A stretch of DNA of 51,512 nucleotides from Thermodesulfovibrionales bacterium. Its GTDB lineage: Bacteria > Nitrospirota > Thermodesulfovibrionia > Thermodesulfovibrionales > JdFR-86. Each line of letters begins with the position of its first letter. Position 1 is the stretch's first letter. The translations under genes and the position numbers were made by a program. The stretch covers positions 1 through 51,512 of the forward strand of contig JAUXOF010000062.1 in assembly GCA_030682405.1 (NCBI GenBank). The letters run 5' to 3'. This document shows positions 14,294 through 20,560 of the stretch, in pieces. The notes beneath the pieces are model-generated. The model was given only the letters and a program-made list of their open reading frames with translations, had not been told where the DNA came from and made no database searches.

Positions 14294-14326
14294 TTTCAGG
14301 GGCGTATGAACCATACGCCCCTGAAA
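14294..14326. other. 15-bp perfect hairpin between the FMN protein gene and nrpR
   Basis: TTTCAGGGGCGTATG (14294-14308), loop AAC, CATACGCCCCTGAAA (14312-14326). No T-tract follows on the plus strand. A TATAAT at 14289-14294 abuts its left edge. May be a processing/termination hairpin or a regulator-binding palindrome. Confidence 0.6.
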
Positions 14327-14344
14327 ATCTCACGGGGGTCCGAC

Positions 14345-15334
14345 ATGACCAAAACAACGCTTGCGATACTTAAGATTCTTGAGAAGCATCGGGACACGAT
14401 ACTGGGCTCAAGGGAGATATCACGGCAGATGAAGCTCCACGGGGTCGAGCTCACGGAAAGGACCGTGAGGTATCACATGAAAATACTTGATGAAAGGGGG
14501 CTTACGAAGGTATTCGGCAAGGAAGGCAGGAAGATTACCGACAGGGGCAGGGAAGAGCTCTCAAAGGCCCTTGTGTCCGGCAAGGTCGGTTTCGTCATAA
14601 GCAAGATAGAGACCCTTTCATATCTGACGACCTTTGACATAGACAGCGAAGAGGGAGACATAATACTGAACGTATCCTATTTCCCCCAAAAGAGCCTCAG
14701 GGAAGCCTTAAAGATAATGAACCCCGTCTTCCACTCCCCGTATGTGATGAGCGACAGGGTAGTGCTCGCAAGGGAAGGGGAAAAGATAGGGGAGATGATA
14801 GTGCCGGAGGGAATGATAGGGCTCGGCACCATCTGCAGCGTTACGATAAACGGCATATTCCTTAAGGCGGGCATACCCGTCGCGTCAAAGTTCGGCGGAC
14901 TGCTTGAGATAGACGAGGGCGAGGCATCGAGGTTTCTTGCCCTCATAAGCTACGAGGGGACTTCTCTTGACCCGCTCGTCGTGTTCATCAGAAGCAGGAT
15001 GACCGCGGTCACGGATGCCGTGAAGAAGCGTTCAGGGAACATACTTGCAAGCTTCAGGGAAATACCGGTCGTCAGCATGGAGACGGCAAAAGGGCTTCTG
15101 GCAAAGCTATCGGAAAAGAACATCGGCGGCCTGATACGCATCGGGAATCCCAACCAGCCGTTCCTTGAAATGCCGGTGGGCATTGACAAGACCGGCATGG
15201 CGATAGTGGGCGGCCTCAACCCGGTTGCCGCGCTTGAGGAGGCCGGCATACGGACGGAAAGCACGGCCATGGCCGTGCTCCACAACTACTCTGAGATGCC
15301 GGAGTTCAAGGAAGCCGCAAAGGCGTTCGCATAA
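14345..15334 (+). CDS. nrpR: NrpR-type nitrogen transcriptional repressor (HTH + one DUF128 domain)
   Basis: 329 residues from ATG 14345 (GGGGG just upstream); a longer frame from 14306 would run through the hairpin. Residues 1-65 are a winged helix (TTLAILKILEKHRDTILGSREISRQM, then TERTVRYHMKILDERGLTKVFG). The rest is one DUF128/NRD effector domain with GMIGLGTICSVTINGIFL, GIPVASKFGGLLEI and IGNPNQPFLEMPVG. In methanogens NrpR represses nif, glnA and amt genes and is released by 2-oxoglutarate. The one-NRD form resembles Methanosarcina NrpRI. It sits beside glutamate synthase and glnA genes and is the best candidate for the GGYA-N6-TRCC palindromes nearby. NrpR homologues are known in some bacteria, though their biology is little described. 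Confidence 0.85.
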   Translation: MTKTTLAILKILEKHRDTILGSREISRQMKLHGVELTERTVRYHMKILDERGLTKVFGKEGRKITDRGREELSKALVSGKVGFVISKIETLSYLTTFDIDSEEGDIILNVSYFPQKSLREALKIMNPVFHSPYVMSDRVVLAREGEKIGEMIVPEGMIGLGTICSVTINGIFLKAGIPVASKFGGLLEIDEGEASRFLALISYEGTSLDPLVVFIRSRMTAVTDAVKKRSGNILASFREIPVVSMETAKGLLAKLSEKNIGGLIRIGNPNQPFLEMPVGIDKTGMAIVGGLNPVAALEEAGIRTESTAMAVLHNYSEMPEFKEAAKAFA

Positions 15335-15367
15335 AAAAAAAGGCGGCCCGCGGGCCGCCTTTTTTTG
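15332..15367. terminator. Bidirectional terminator between nrpR and glnA
   Basis: AGGCGGCCCGCGGGCCGCCT, a 20-bp perfect palindrome at 15341-15360, is flanked by A-runs on the left and T7 on the right, so it works as a rho-independent terminator for both convergent genes. Confidence 0.9.
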
Positions 15368-15381
15368 CCTTTTTCATCAGC

Positions 15382-16719
15382 CTAAAGCATCGGCAGATAT
15401 GTATCTATCTCGTAGGGGAAAACCTGTGTGCGGTAGTTGTCCCACTCGGTCCTCTTGCTCATAATAAGCTCGTTGAATATATGGTCGCCGAGGGTCTCTT
15501 TAAGGAGGTCGCTCTTTTCCGCCACCTCTATGGCCTCTATCAGGCTTCCCGGAAGCTCTCCGACTCCCATCTGCTTTCTATCCTTAGGGGAAAGGTGATA
15601 GACATCCACCTCTGTGGGGTCGACGAGCTTATAGTTTTTCTCCATGCCCCTCAGTCCGGCATTGAGCATGCAGGAAAACGCAAGATAGGGGTTGCACGCG
15701 GGGTCAGGGGAGCGGAGTTCTATCCTCGTTGCCTTCTCCTTGCCCGGCTTATAAAGCGGCACCCTCACAAGCGCAGAGCGGTTTCTTCTTGCCCAGCATA
15801 TGTAAACCGGAGCCTCGTACCCGGGCACAAGCCTCTTATAGGAGTTGACCCACTGGTTTAAGACGAGTGTTATCTCCCTTACATGCGTGAGGAGGCCCGC
15901 GGTGTATTTCTTTGCGGTGTCCGAGAGAAAATACTTGTCCTTTGCATCGAAGAACTCGTTCCTTTGGCCCTTAAAAAGAGACTGGTGGGTGTGCATCCCG
16001 CTTCCGTTGTGCCCGAACAGCGGCTTGGGCATGAACGTTGCGTAAACCCCGTGCTTTCTTGCTATCTCCTTTACAACGACCCTGTAGGTCATCACAGTGT
16101 CCGCCATGGTAATGGCGTCTGAATACCTGAGGTCTATCTCGTGCTGGGAGGGCGCAACCTCGTGGTGGGCGTACTCCACGGCTATGCCCATCTGCTCCAG
16201 AGAAAGTATGGTGTCGCGCCTGAGGTCCTCGGCCGCATCCATCATATAGTCGAAATATCCGCCCTTATCGAGGATGTCCGTGCCCTGGTTCGTCTTAAAA
16301 TAGAAGAACTCAAGCTCCGGGCCGAGATAGAGCGTATAGCCCTTTTTGGTTGCCTTCTCGACGTTCCTCTTCAGCACATACCTGGGGTCGCCCTTATACG
16401 GGGTGCCGTCCGGCTCGTATATGTCGCAGAACATCCTTGCCACGGCCTTCTCCGTGGGCCTCCACGGCAGGAGCTGAAACGTGGTGGGGTCGGGCCTTGC
16501 TATCATGTCGCTTTCATCTATCCTCGCAAACCCCTTTATAGAGGAGCCGTCAAAACCCATTCCCTCTTTGAATGCAACATCAAGCTCCTCCACCGGAAGG
16601 GCAAACCCCTTCAGCATCCCGTGGATGTCCGCAAACCAAAGCCGTATAAACTTAACGTCGTGCTTTTTAATAAGCTCTTTGACATCTTTGATGTCCCTTG
16701 CCTTAGCCATTTTAGCCAT
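15382..16719 (-). CDS. glnA: Type I glutamine synthetase (GSI-alpha)
   Basis: 445 residues; makes glutamine from glutamate, ammonia and ATP in the cytoplasm. KFIRLWFADIHGMLKGFA opens the N-terminal domain; MGFDGSSIKGF, GPELEFFYF and EVAPSQHEIDLRY are metal/substrate motifs; GHNGSGMHTHQSLF holds ATP/glutamate-binding residues; the RIELRSPDPACNPYLAFSCML region follows. The C-terminus has DVYHLSPKDRKQMGVGELPGSL, where GSI-beta enzymes carry the NLYDLPPE adenylylation loop, so this is the unadenylylated GSI-alpha type, fitting transcriptional control. Start ATG 16719 has AAGGAGG five bases upstream; a second in-frame ATG is at 16710. It converges with nrpR across a shared terminator. Confidence 0.95.
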   Translation of the reverse strand: MAKMAKARDIKDVKELIKKHDVKFIRLWFADIHGMLKGFALPVEELDVAFKEGMGFDGSSIKGFARIDESDMIARPDPTTFQLLPWRPTEKAVARMFCDIYEPDGTPYKGDPRYVLKRNVEKATKKGYTLYLGPELEFFYFKTNQGTDILDKGGYFDYMMDAAEDLRRDTILSLEQMGIAVEYAHHEVAPSQHEIDLRYSDAITMADTVMTYRVVVKEIARKHGVYATFMPKPLFGHNGSGMHTHQSLFKGQRNEFFDAKDKYFLSDTAKKYTAGLLTHVREITLVLNQWVNSYKRLVPGYEAPVYICWARRNRSALVRVPLYKPGKEKATRIELRSPDPACNPYLAFSCMLNAGLRGMEKNYKLVDPTEVDVYHLSPKDRKQMGVGELPGSLIEAIEVAEKSDLLKETLGDHIFNELIMSKRTEWDNYRTQVFPYEIDTYLPML

Positions 16720-16748
16720 TAAATCCTCCTTAAAATTATTACCTTACA

Positions 16749-16777
16749 ATCATACACTATCTCGCAGGATGCCTCAA
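16749..16777 (-). promoter_or_regulatory. Sigma-70-type promoter of glnA
   Basis: Minus strand TTGAGG (16777-16772), 17-bp spacer, TATGAT (16754-16749). GGTAATAATTT follows directly but only half matches the operator palindrome seen at the other nitrogen promoters. Confidence 0.6.
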
Positions 16778-16852
16778 TCCCCTGCCCCCAACCCGCCGTC
16801 ATGCCACCACCTCCCTTTTTTCTTTCAGCCCTTTCGCCGGGGCTCGCAGCCC

Positions 16853-17542
16853 CTACAGGAAAAATGCCTTATAGAAATTCACGGCCCTGCCGGAATACTC
16901 CTCGTAGAGCCTGTCCGTATCCTTCATGACCCGCTCGTAATCCGGGCCGTTCCTGAACCATTCCCTGAGCATCTCCTTTGTAACCTCCATGTGGAACTGA
17001 AAGCCGTATACGTATTTGCCGCAGTTAAATGCCTGATTCGGATAAAGAGAGGAGACTGCAAGGCGGGCAGCGCCCATCGGCAGGTCGAATGTGTCCCCGT
17101 GCCAGTGGAGGACCTTAAACCGCTTCCAGAAATCCCCCACGCGCGGATGGACGGCAAGCCTTCTCATGAGCGGGTCTTTAATCCCCTCTGCCGTAAGCTC
17201 TATGTCAAGCCAGCCTGTCTCCTCCGCATGCCCTTTATAGACCTCTGCTCCGAGACAGTGGGCAAGAAGCTGCGCCCCAAGGCATATGCCCAAAACCCTC
17301 ATCTGCCTGTTTAATGCCTCCCTCAGAAGCCTTGAGCCCACGGCAAGATGGGGATGCCTGTCCATCTCGTAGACCCCCATAGGCCCGCCGAGCATGACCA
17401 CCGCATCGAACTTGTCAAGCTCCGGCACAGGCTTTCCGTCCCACAGCTCAACAACCTTAAACGGCACGGAGTTTTCCCTTAGGAAGTCCCCTATTGTCCC
17501 CGGCCCCTCGGTTTTTATGTTTTTAAGTATCAAAACAGCCAT
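16853..17542 (-). CDS. Class I glutamine amidotransferase (GMP-synthase-like)
   Basis: 229 residues, a stand-alone triad glutaminase domain. LGICLGAQLLAHCLGA contains the nucleophile Cys, VYGFQFHMEVT the catalytic His and Glu, and VMLGGPMGVYE the oxyanion-strand Gly motif. It resembles the GuaA-like amidotransferases of unknown acceptor often found near nitrogen genes. It would release ammonia from glutamine for a partner enzyme or act as a glutaminase. Operator D and a promoter lie just upstream, linking it to the glutamate synthase block. The intergenic stretch to glnA (about 130 bp) holds glnA's promoter. Substrate unassigned. Confidence 0.8.
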   Translation of the reverse strand: MAVLILKNIKTEGPGTIGDFLRENSVPFKVVELWDGKPVPELDKFDAVVMLGGPMGVYEMDRHPHLAVGSRLLREALNRQMRVLGICLGAQLLAHCLGAEVYKGHAEETGWLDIELTAEGIKDPLMRRLAVHPRVGDFWKRFKVLHWHGDTFDLPMGAARLAVSSLYPNQAFNCGKYVYGFQFHMEVTKEMLREWFRNGPDYERVMKDTDRLYEEYSGRAVNFYKAFFL

Positions 17543-17574
17543 CCGGCGCCCCCCATCTTATCGCCCCCTCATAC

Positions 17575-17588
17575 GGCAAACGGTTGCC
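17575..17588 (-). promoter_or_regulatory. Palindromic operator site D (amidotransferase promoter)
   Basis: GGCAAACGGTTGCC, a near-perfect GGCAA-N4-TTGCC palindrome, 32 bp before the amidotransferase start and two bases from its -10. Confidence 0.65.
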
Positions 17589-17590
17589 GT

Positions 17591-17620
17591 ATGTTATTCA
17601 AATTTGTAAATCTTTGTCAA
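17591..17620 (-). promoter_or_regulatory. Sigma-70-type promoter of the amidotransferase gene
   Basis: Minus strand TTGACA (17620-17615), 18-bp spacer, TAACAT (17596-17591). Same 18-bp spacing as the other two operator-linked promoters. Confidence 0.5.
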
Positions 17621-17702
17621 GCACCCCGCCCTATGGGTCGTGACCCACGGGTCATAGACTTGACCGGCCACTGGCTCGCAGAGAATCTTTCTTTATTCTA
17701 CC

Positions 17703-17782
17703 TTACCCCTCCAACCTCCCCTGATTAAAGGGAGGATTAAATCCCCTCCTTACTAAGGAGGGGTTAGGGGAGGTCATTTCTC
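17703..17782. repeat. Inverted pair of C/G-run hairpin units
   Basis: Two abutting units in opposite orientation around an ATTAAAT centre, related to those at 1192-1231 and 20387-20477. The 17543-18070 gap otherwise holds operator D with its promoter, a GGGTC-GT-GACCC palindrome near 17637, and the direct repeat at 17873. I see no gene in it. Confidence 0.65.
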
Positions 17783-17872
17783 TGTGCCTCCGGGGTTATT
17801 TTCCTATGGCCTTAAGGAACTGGTCTACCCGAACTGGTTCAGTCAAATGAGGACAGAGGGGGCTTAAATTCT

Positions 17873-17921
17873 TGCCTTTTTGAGGGGGAAGGGGGTAGCA
17901 TTAAGCGGGTTTTGGGGCGGG
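17873..17921 (+). repeat. Left copy of a ~48-bp direct repeat flanking the PIN pair
   Basis: Shares TGCCTTTT, GGGGGAAGGGG, TAGYATTARGCGGGTTT and GGGGCGGG with 18744-18790 in the same order and orientation; a few substitutions and single-base gaps separate them. Confidence 0.7.
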
Positions 17922-18070
17922 CTTTGACCGAGGAAACAAAAGGGTCAAGCTCAAACCTATCCGCAAAAAAAAACGCATAGACGGGCGGGCTGACGAATGA
18001 ACGTTCAATTACTTGAAAAGATTAACCGCCGGAAATGGTAAAATTATATGCATGAGAAGAAACCGGTGAT

Positions 18071-18529
18071 ATGTCAGATATGAAAGAAAAAACCGTTTAT
18101 CTTGATGTTTGCGCCTTAAGCAGGCCGTTTGACGATCAGAGCTATCTAAGGATAAGGTTGGAAACGGAGGCCGTTAACCTGATATTGTCTAATGTGAAGG
18201 AGGGCAAATACAAACTCTTGTATTCTCCCGTCCATATAAAGGAAATTAAAGATGTTGCCGAGACTTTTGAGCGCATTGAATTGGAAGCGGTTCTAACAAA
18301 ACTTGGCGCAATGATAACAACTAAATTTGCCGAAACGCGCGCCCGCGCCGAAGAACTGGCAGATCTGGGCTTCGGAATTGCGGATGCGGCGCATGTTGCG
18401 TTTGCCGAGTTGGCCGGAGCTTCTTTTGTCAGTTGCGACGACAGGCTTATTTCTAAATGTAATAATCATAAAGTGGGCGTCTGGTGCGGAAATCCGGCCG
18501 CCTACTGTGAAAGGGAGGGGTTAAAATGA
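18071..18529 (+). CDS. PIN-domain protein, probable toxin ribonuclease
   Basis: 152 residues. TVYLDVCALSRPFDD supplies the first PIN acidic residue (D of YLDVCAL); LETEAVNLIL gives a conserved Glu; GIADAAHVAFAELAGASFVSCDDRLI carries the later Asp residues of the Mg-binding nuclease site. Residues 1-9 could be trimmed, as a second in-frame ATG is at 18080. It overlaps the next gene by four bases (ATGA), so the two are translationally coupled with the nuclease first, opposite to most VapBC loci. A TAAAAT -10-like element lies at 18039-18044. Direct repeats bound the pair. VapC-like RNA cleavage is inferred from the fold. Confidence 0.75.
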   Translation: MSDMKEKTVYLDVCALSRPFDDQSYLRIRLETEAVNLILSNVKEGKYKLLYSPVHIKEIKDVAETFERIELEAVLTKLGAMITTKFAETRARAEELADLGFGIADAAHVAFAELAGASFVSCDDRLISKCNNHKVGVWCGNPAAYCEREGLK

Positions 18530-18726
18530 AAACGTTAAAGTACATGGATGAGGATGAGGTAATTAAAAAAGCAATAGCAGTGCTCGTTAAAGAGCTGGGG
18601 CCGGTCGAAGCAATGAGATTTATCAACATGCCGAGAAGGAAAAGGGCCGAAAGCGTAAAACGCCATAGAGGATGGCAGAAGCTGCTTGATAAGACACGGT
18701 TCTTTGATGAGGTGTTTGCGGGTTAA
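18526..18726 (+). CDS. Small protein paired with PIN toxin, putative antitoxin
   Basis: 66 residues, ATG overlapping the PIN stop as ATGA. The sequence (ELGPVEAMRFINMPR, then SVKRHRGWQKLL, then FFDEVF) is a short helical protein with a basic centre and acidic tail, of a kind often found directly after PIN proteins of this sort. No ribbon-helix-helix or AbrB motif is evident, so DNA binding is not shown. The antitoxin role rests on position and coupling alone. Confidence 0.55.
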   Translation: MKTLKYMDEDEVIKKAIAVLVKELGPVEAMRFINMPRRKRAESVKRHRGWQKLLDKTRFFDEVFAG

Positions 18727-18743
18727 GCAAACTGCCGTTTTTA

Positions 18744-18790
18744 TGCCTTTTGCGGGGGAAGGGGTAGTATTAGGCGGGTTTGGGGGCGGG
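18744..18790 (+). repeat. Right copy of the ~48-bp direct repeat flanking the PIN pair
   Basis: Begins 17 bases after the antitoxin stop; counterpart of 17873-17921. The two copies bracket the PIN pair. Confidence 0.7.
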
Positions 18791-18975
18791 AAAATAAAGG
18801 GGCGGAAAGTGGTGCTTCCGAACAGCGAAGTTAGAGGAAAGAGATGGGGGTGGATGGTGCTTACTGTAACACTCAGGCGCAGTTCTGGTAAAATTGTGCT
18901 GATTATTTGGTAATACGTAAAGGATAATGAGGAATTAAGTATGGTATCCCCTGAATCTGACAAACAACAGGTCAA

Positions 18976-19488
18976 ATGGACAAAAAGGTGAATTTCTCCA
19001 TACACAGCACATTGCCAGCTTTGTGCATGGTTGAGCCAACTAAAAGGGAAGGTTACCTGATAGTTGCCCGCGATCTTTTGCAAGCGGTTGAGGCTCTCTC
19101 CACGTTACAAAATATTCCTCCGAGGGGTTGCGCATTGATTGCCGCGCACGCTTTGGAGTGTGCACTTAAAGCTTTCTTGTGGGATAAGGGAAAGGAAAAG
19201 GTGATTCGAAAGGTTCGACATAACTTAGTGGCTCTGTGGAATATGGCGTATAAAGAAAAGACTCTGAATATTCCAGAAGTGCTACCTGATTGGTGCAAAG
19301 TACTTAGTTCGGGGCATGGGCCAATTTTTTATTTTCGCTATCAAGTAGGGGAAAAGGATGCCGTGGTTCACGGCGGACAAACACCTGCGTTAATTCCCAT
19401 GGCGGGTGAATTAAAAAAGCTGATAGAGATGGTGGAGCATGCCATTAAGGTTAAGCTTCCCAAAATAGCGGGAGCCCTCGAACATTAG
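18976..19488 (+). CDS. HEPN-like hypothetical protein
   Basis: 170 residues, family not recognised. CALIAAHALECALKAFLWDKGK followed by RKVRHNLVALWNMA is reminiscent of HEPN four-helix proteins, which often act as RNases or as partners of nucleotidyltransferases; RHN may be a degenerate form of the HEPN R-x4-6-H motif. There is no Shine-Dalgarno at ATG 18976. A 16-codon frame beginning at 18941 after GAGGAATT overlaps its start out of frame and could couple translation. It lies between the PIN pair and the AbrB/Doc module, within a lower-GC accessory stretch. HEPN assignment is tentative. Confidence 0.5.
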   Translation: MDKKVNFSIHSTLPALCMVEPTKREGYLIVARDLLQAVEALSTLQNIPPRGCALIAAHALECALKAFLWDKGKEKVIRKVRHNLVALWNMAYKEKTLNIPEVLPDWCKVLSSGHGPIFYFRYQVGEKDAVVHGGQTPALIPMAGELKKLIEMVEHAIKVKLPKIAGALEH

Positions 19489-19568
19489 AGCTAAGAATCC
19501 ATATATTCGACAAGTTAAGGAATGCCTGAACAGAAACTCATAGAGTCATTAACATCTGCCCGCGCCGC

Positions 19569-19609
19569 TTGACAAAATCCGAATATAGTGATACATTGTA
19601 GTAACAATG
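19569..19609 (+). promoter_or_regulatory. Promoter and palindromic operator of the AbrB/Doc module
   Basis: TTGACA (19569-19574), 17-bp spacer, TACATT (19592-19597). CATTGT-AGTA-ACAATG (19594-19609) overlaps the -10, a typical autoregulatory site for an AbrB-type antitoxin. Confidence 0.65.
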
Positions 19610-19633
19610 ATAGACCCTTAGGAGGCTCGGATT

Positions 19634-19861
19634 ATGATTAAAAAAATGACCAAGCACGGCAATAGTCTGGCGCTCGTAATAGACAAGGGGGTGCTTGAGC
19701 TTCTGAATATCGACGACAAGACGCCTCTTGATATCTCTACCGATGGCAAGATACTGCTAATCGCTCCGGTAAGGGATGAGAAGCGAAAGCGGCAGTTTCA
19801 GGCGGCGCTTGAAAAGGCGAACCTGAAGTACGCGCGCGCGCTTAAGGGGCTTGCCGGGTGA
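19634..19861 (+). CDS. SpoVT/AbrB-type antitoxin
   Basis: 75 residues with AGGAGG ten bases before ATG 19634. MIKKMTKHGNSLALVIDKGVLELL is the swapped-hairpin AbrB DNA-binding domain; the tail (residues 48-75) is basic and helical and would wrap the toxin. The stop overlaps the GTG start of the toxin gene (GTGA), so the two are coupled. It likely represses its own promoter through the palindrome at 19594. Confidence 0.85.
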   Translation: MIKKMTKHGNSLALVIDKGVLELLNIDDKTPLDISTDGKILLIAPVRDEKRKRQFQAALEKANLKYARALKGLAG

Positions 19862-20250
19862 CGGAACTCCTCTTCCTTGGACTTGACGAGGTCGTTGAAA
19901 TCCACCGCGACCAGATTGAGAGGTACGGCGGAAGCCCGGGCATCCGCAATATTGAACTGTTACAGTCTGCCGTAGCGATGCCGGCCGCAGGCTTTGGCGA
20001 AGATTATCTGCATACGGATATTTATGAAATGGCCGCCGCATATCTTTTCCATATCGTCCGGAATCATCCGTTTATAGACGGAAATAAACGGACGGGAGCC
20101 GTGGCGTCAGTGGTTTTTCTCTTAATGAATGGGACGGGGCTTCATGCCAGCGAAAACAGCTTCGAAAAGATAGTTCGCTCTGTGGCCGAGGGGAAAACAG
20201 ACAAGGCAGGAGCCGCCGAATTTTTCAGGAGAAATTCAAGAGTGGGATAA
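19858..20250 (+). CDS. doc: Doc/Fic family toxin
   Basis: 130 residues from a GTG start. The Fic core HPFIDGNKRTGAVASVVFL contains the catalytic His and the anion-loop; the N-terminal GLDEVVEIHRDQIERYGGSPGIRN is the usual Doc opening. Doc toxins phosphorylate EF-Tu rather than AMPylate; HPFxDGNKR fits the Doc subset. Neutralisation by the upstream AbrB-type protein is expected. The pairing AbrB-Doc is common in environmental bacteria. Confidence 0.9.
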   Translation: MTELLFLGLDEVVEIHRDQIERYGGSPGIRNIELLQSAVAMPAAGFGEDYLHTDIYEMAAAYLFHIVRNHPFIDGNKRTGAVASVVFLLMNGTGLHASENSFEKIVRSVAEGKTDKAGAAEFFRRNSRVG

Positions 20251-20333
20251 TAACCCTCTCCCTAAATGCACTCGTTTGTCAGAATCGCCTTGACACTCGG
20301 CCTTCCGCTTCCGCCGCCCTCTAACAGAGAAAA

Positions 20334-20529
20334 CCCATCGCCCACGGGTCTGCGTCAGATTTGTGGGGCTGGTTGTTTTTCTTATACCCCCTTTAGCAAA
20401 GGGGGTAGGGGGGATTTTATAATGACAGCGATTTTATTGAAAAAATCTCCCCTCGCCCCTCTTTTCCAAAGAGGGGACAAAACCCCAATCGGGCCTGCCC
20501 CACTTTTATGTCGCAGTCCCATCGCCCAC
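20334..20529. mobile_element. Candidate MITE-like element without ORF
   Basis: A 12-bp direct repeat, CCCATCGCCCAC, lies at 20334-20345 and 20518-20529. Inside are inverted ends CTGCGTCAGATTTGTGGG (20350-20367) and CCCACTTTTATGTCGCAG (20499-20516), then two opposed C/G-run hairpin units (about 20387-20418 and 20446-20477). Layout parallels the DUF559-bearing element at 1147-1690, so this may be its non-autonomous relative. It fills most of the 20251-20560 gap. Confidence 0.5.
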
Positions 20530-20549
20530 AAACGGTTTGCCAAAAGTTC

Positions 20550-20555
20550 TATAAT
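20550..20555 (+). promoter_or_regulatory. -10 element close to the rel start codon
   Basis: TATAAT ends five bases before ATG 20561, so transcription would begin at about the ATG. No convincing -35 is present 16-18 bp upstream and no ribosome binding site precedes the ATG. Confidence 0.45.
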
Positions 20556-20560
20556 GATAC

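Noticed and set aside
16735-16777. Nitrogen operator at glnA
   Set aside because: Only one half-site (GGTAA) follows the glnA -10; the second half reads TTAA instead of TRCC.
17630-17665. Palindromic stretch GGGTC-GT-GACCC as a regulatory site
   Set aside because: No nearby promoter uses it and it shares no pattern with the other operators; left as part of the intergenic note.
20528-20542. Another nitrogen operator before rel (CAAACGGTTTGCCA)
   Set aside because: Resembles one half of the motif but does not fit GGYA-N6-TRCC, and rel is not an expected member.
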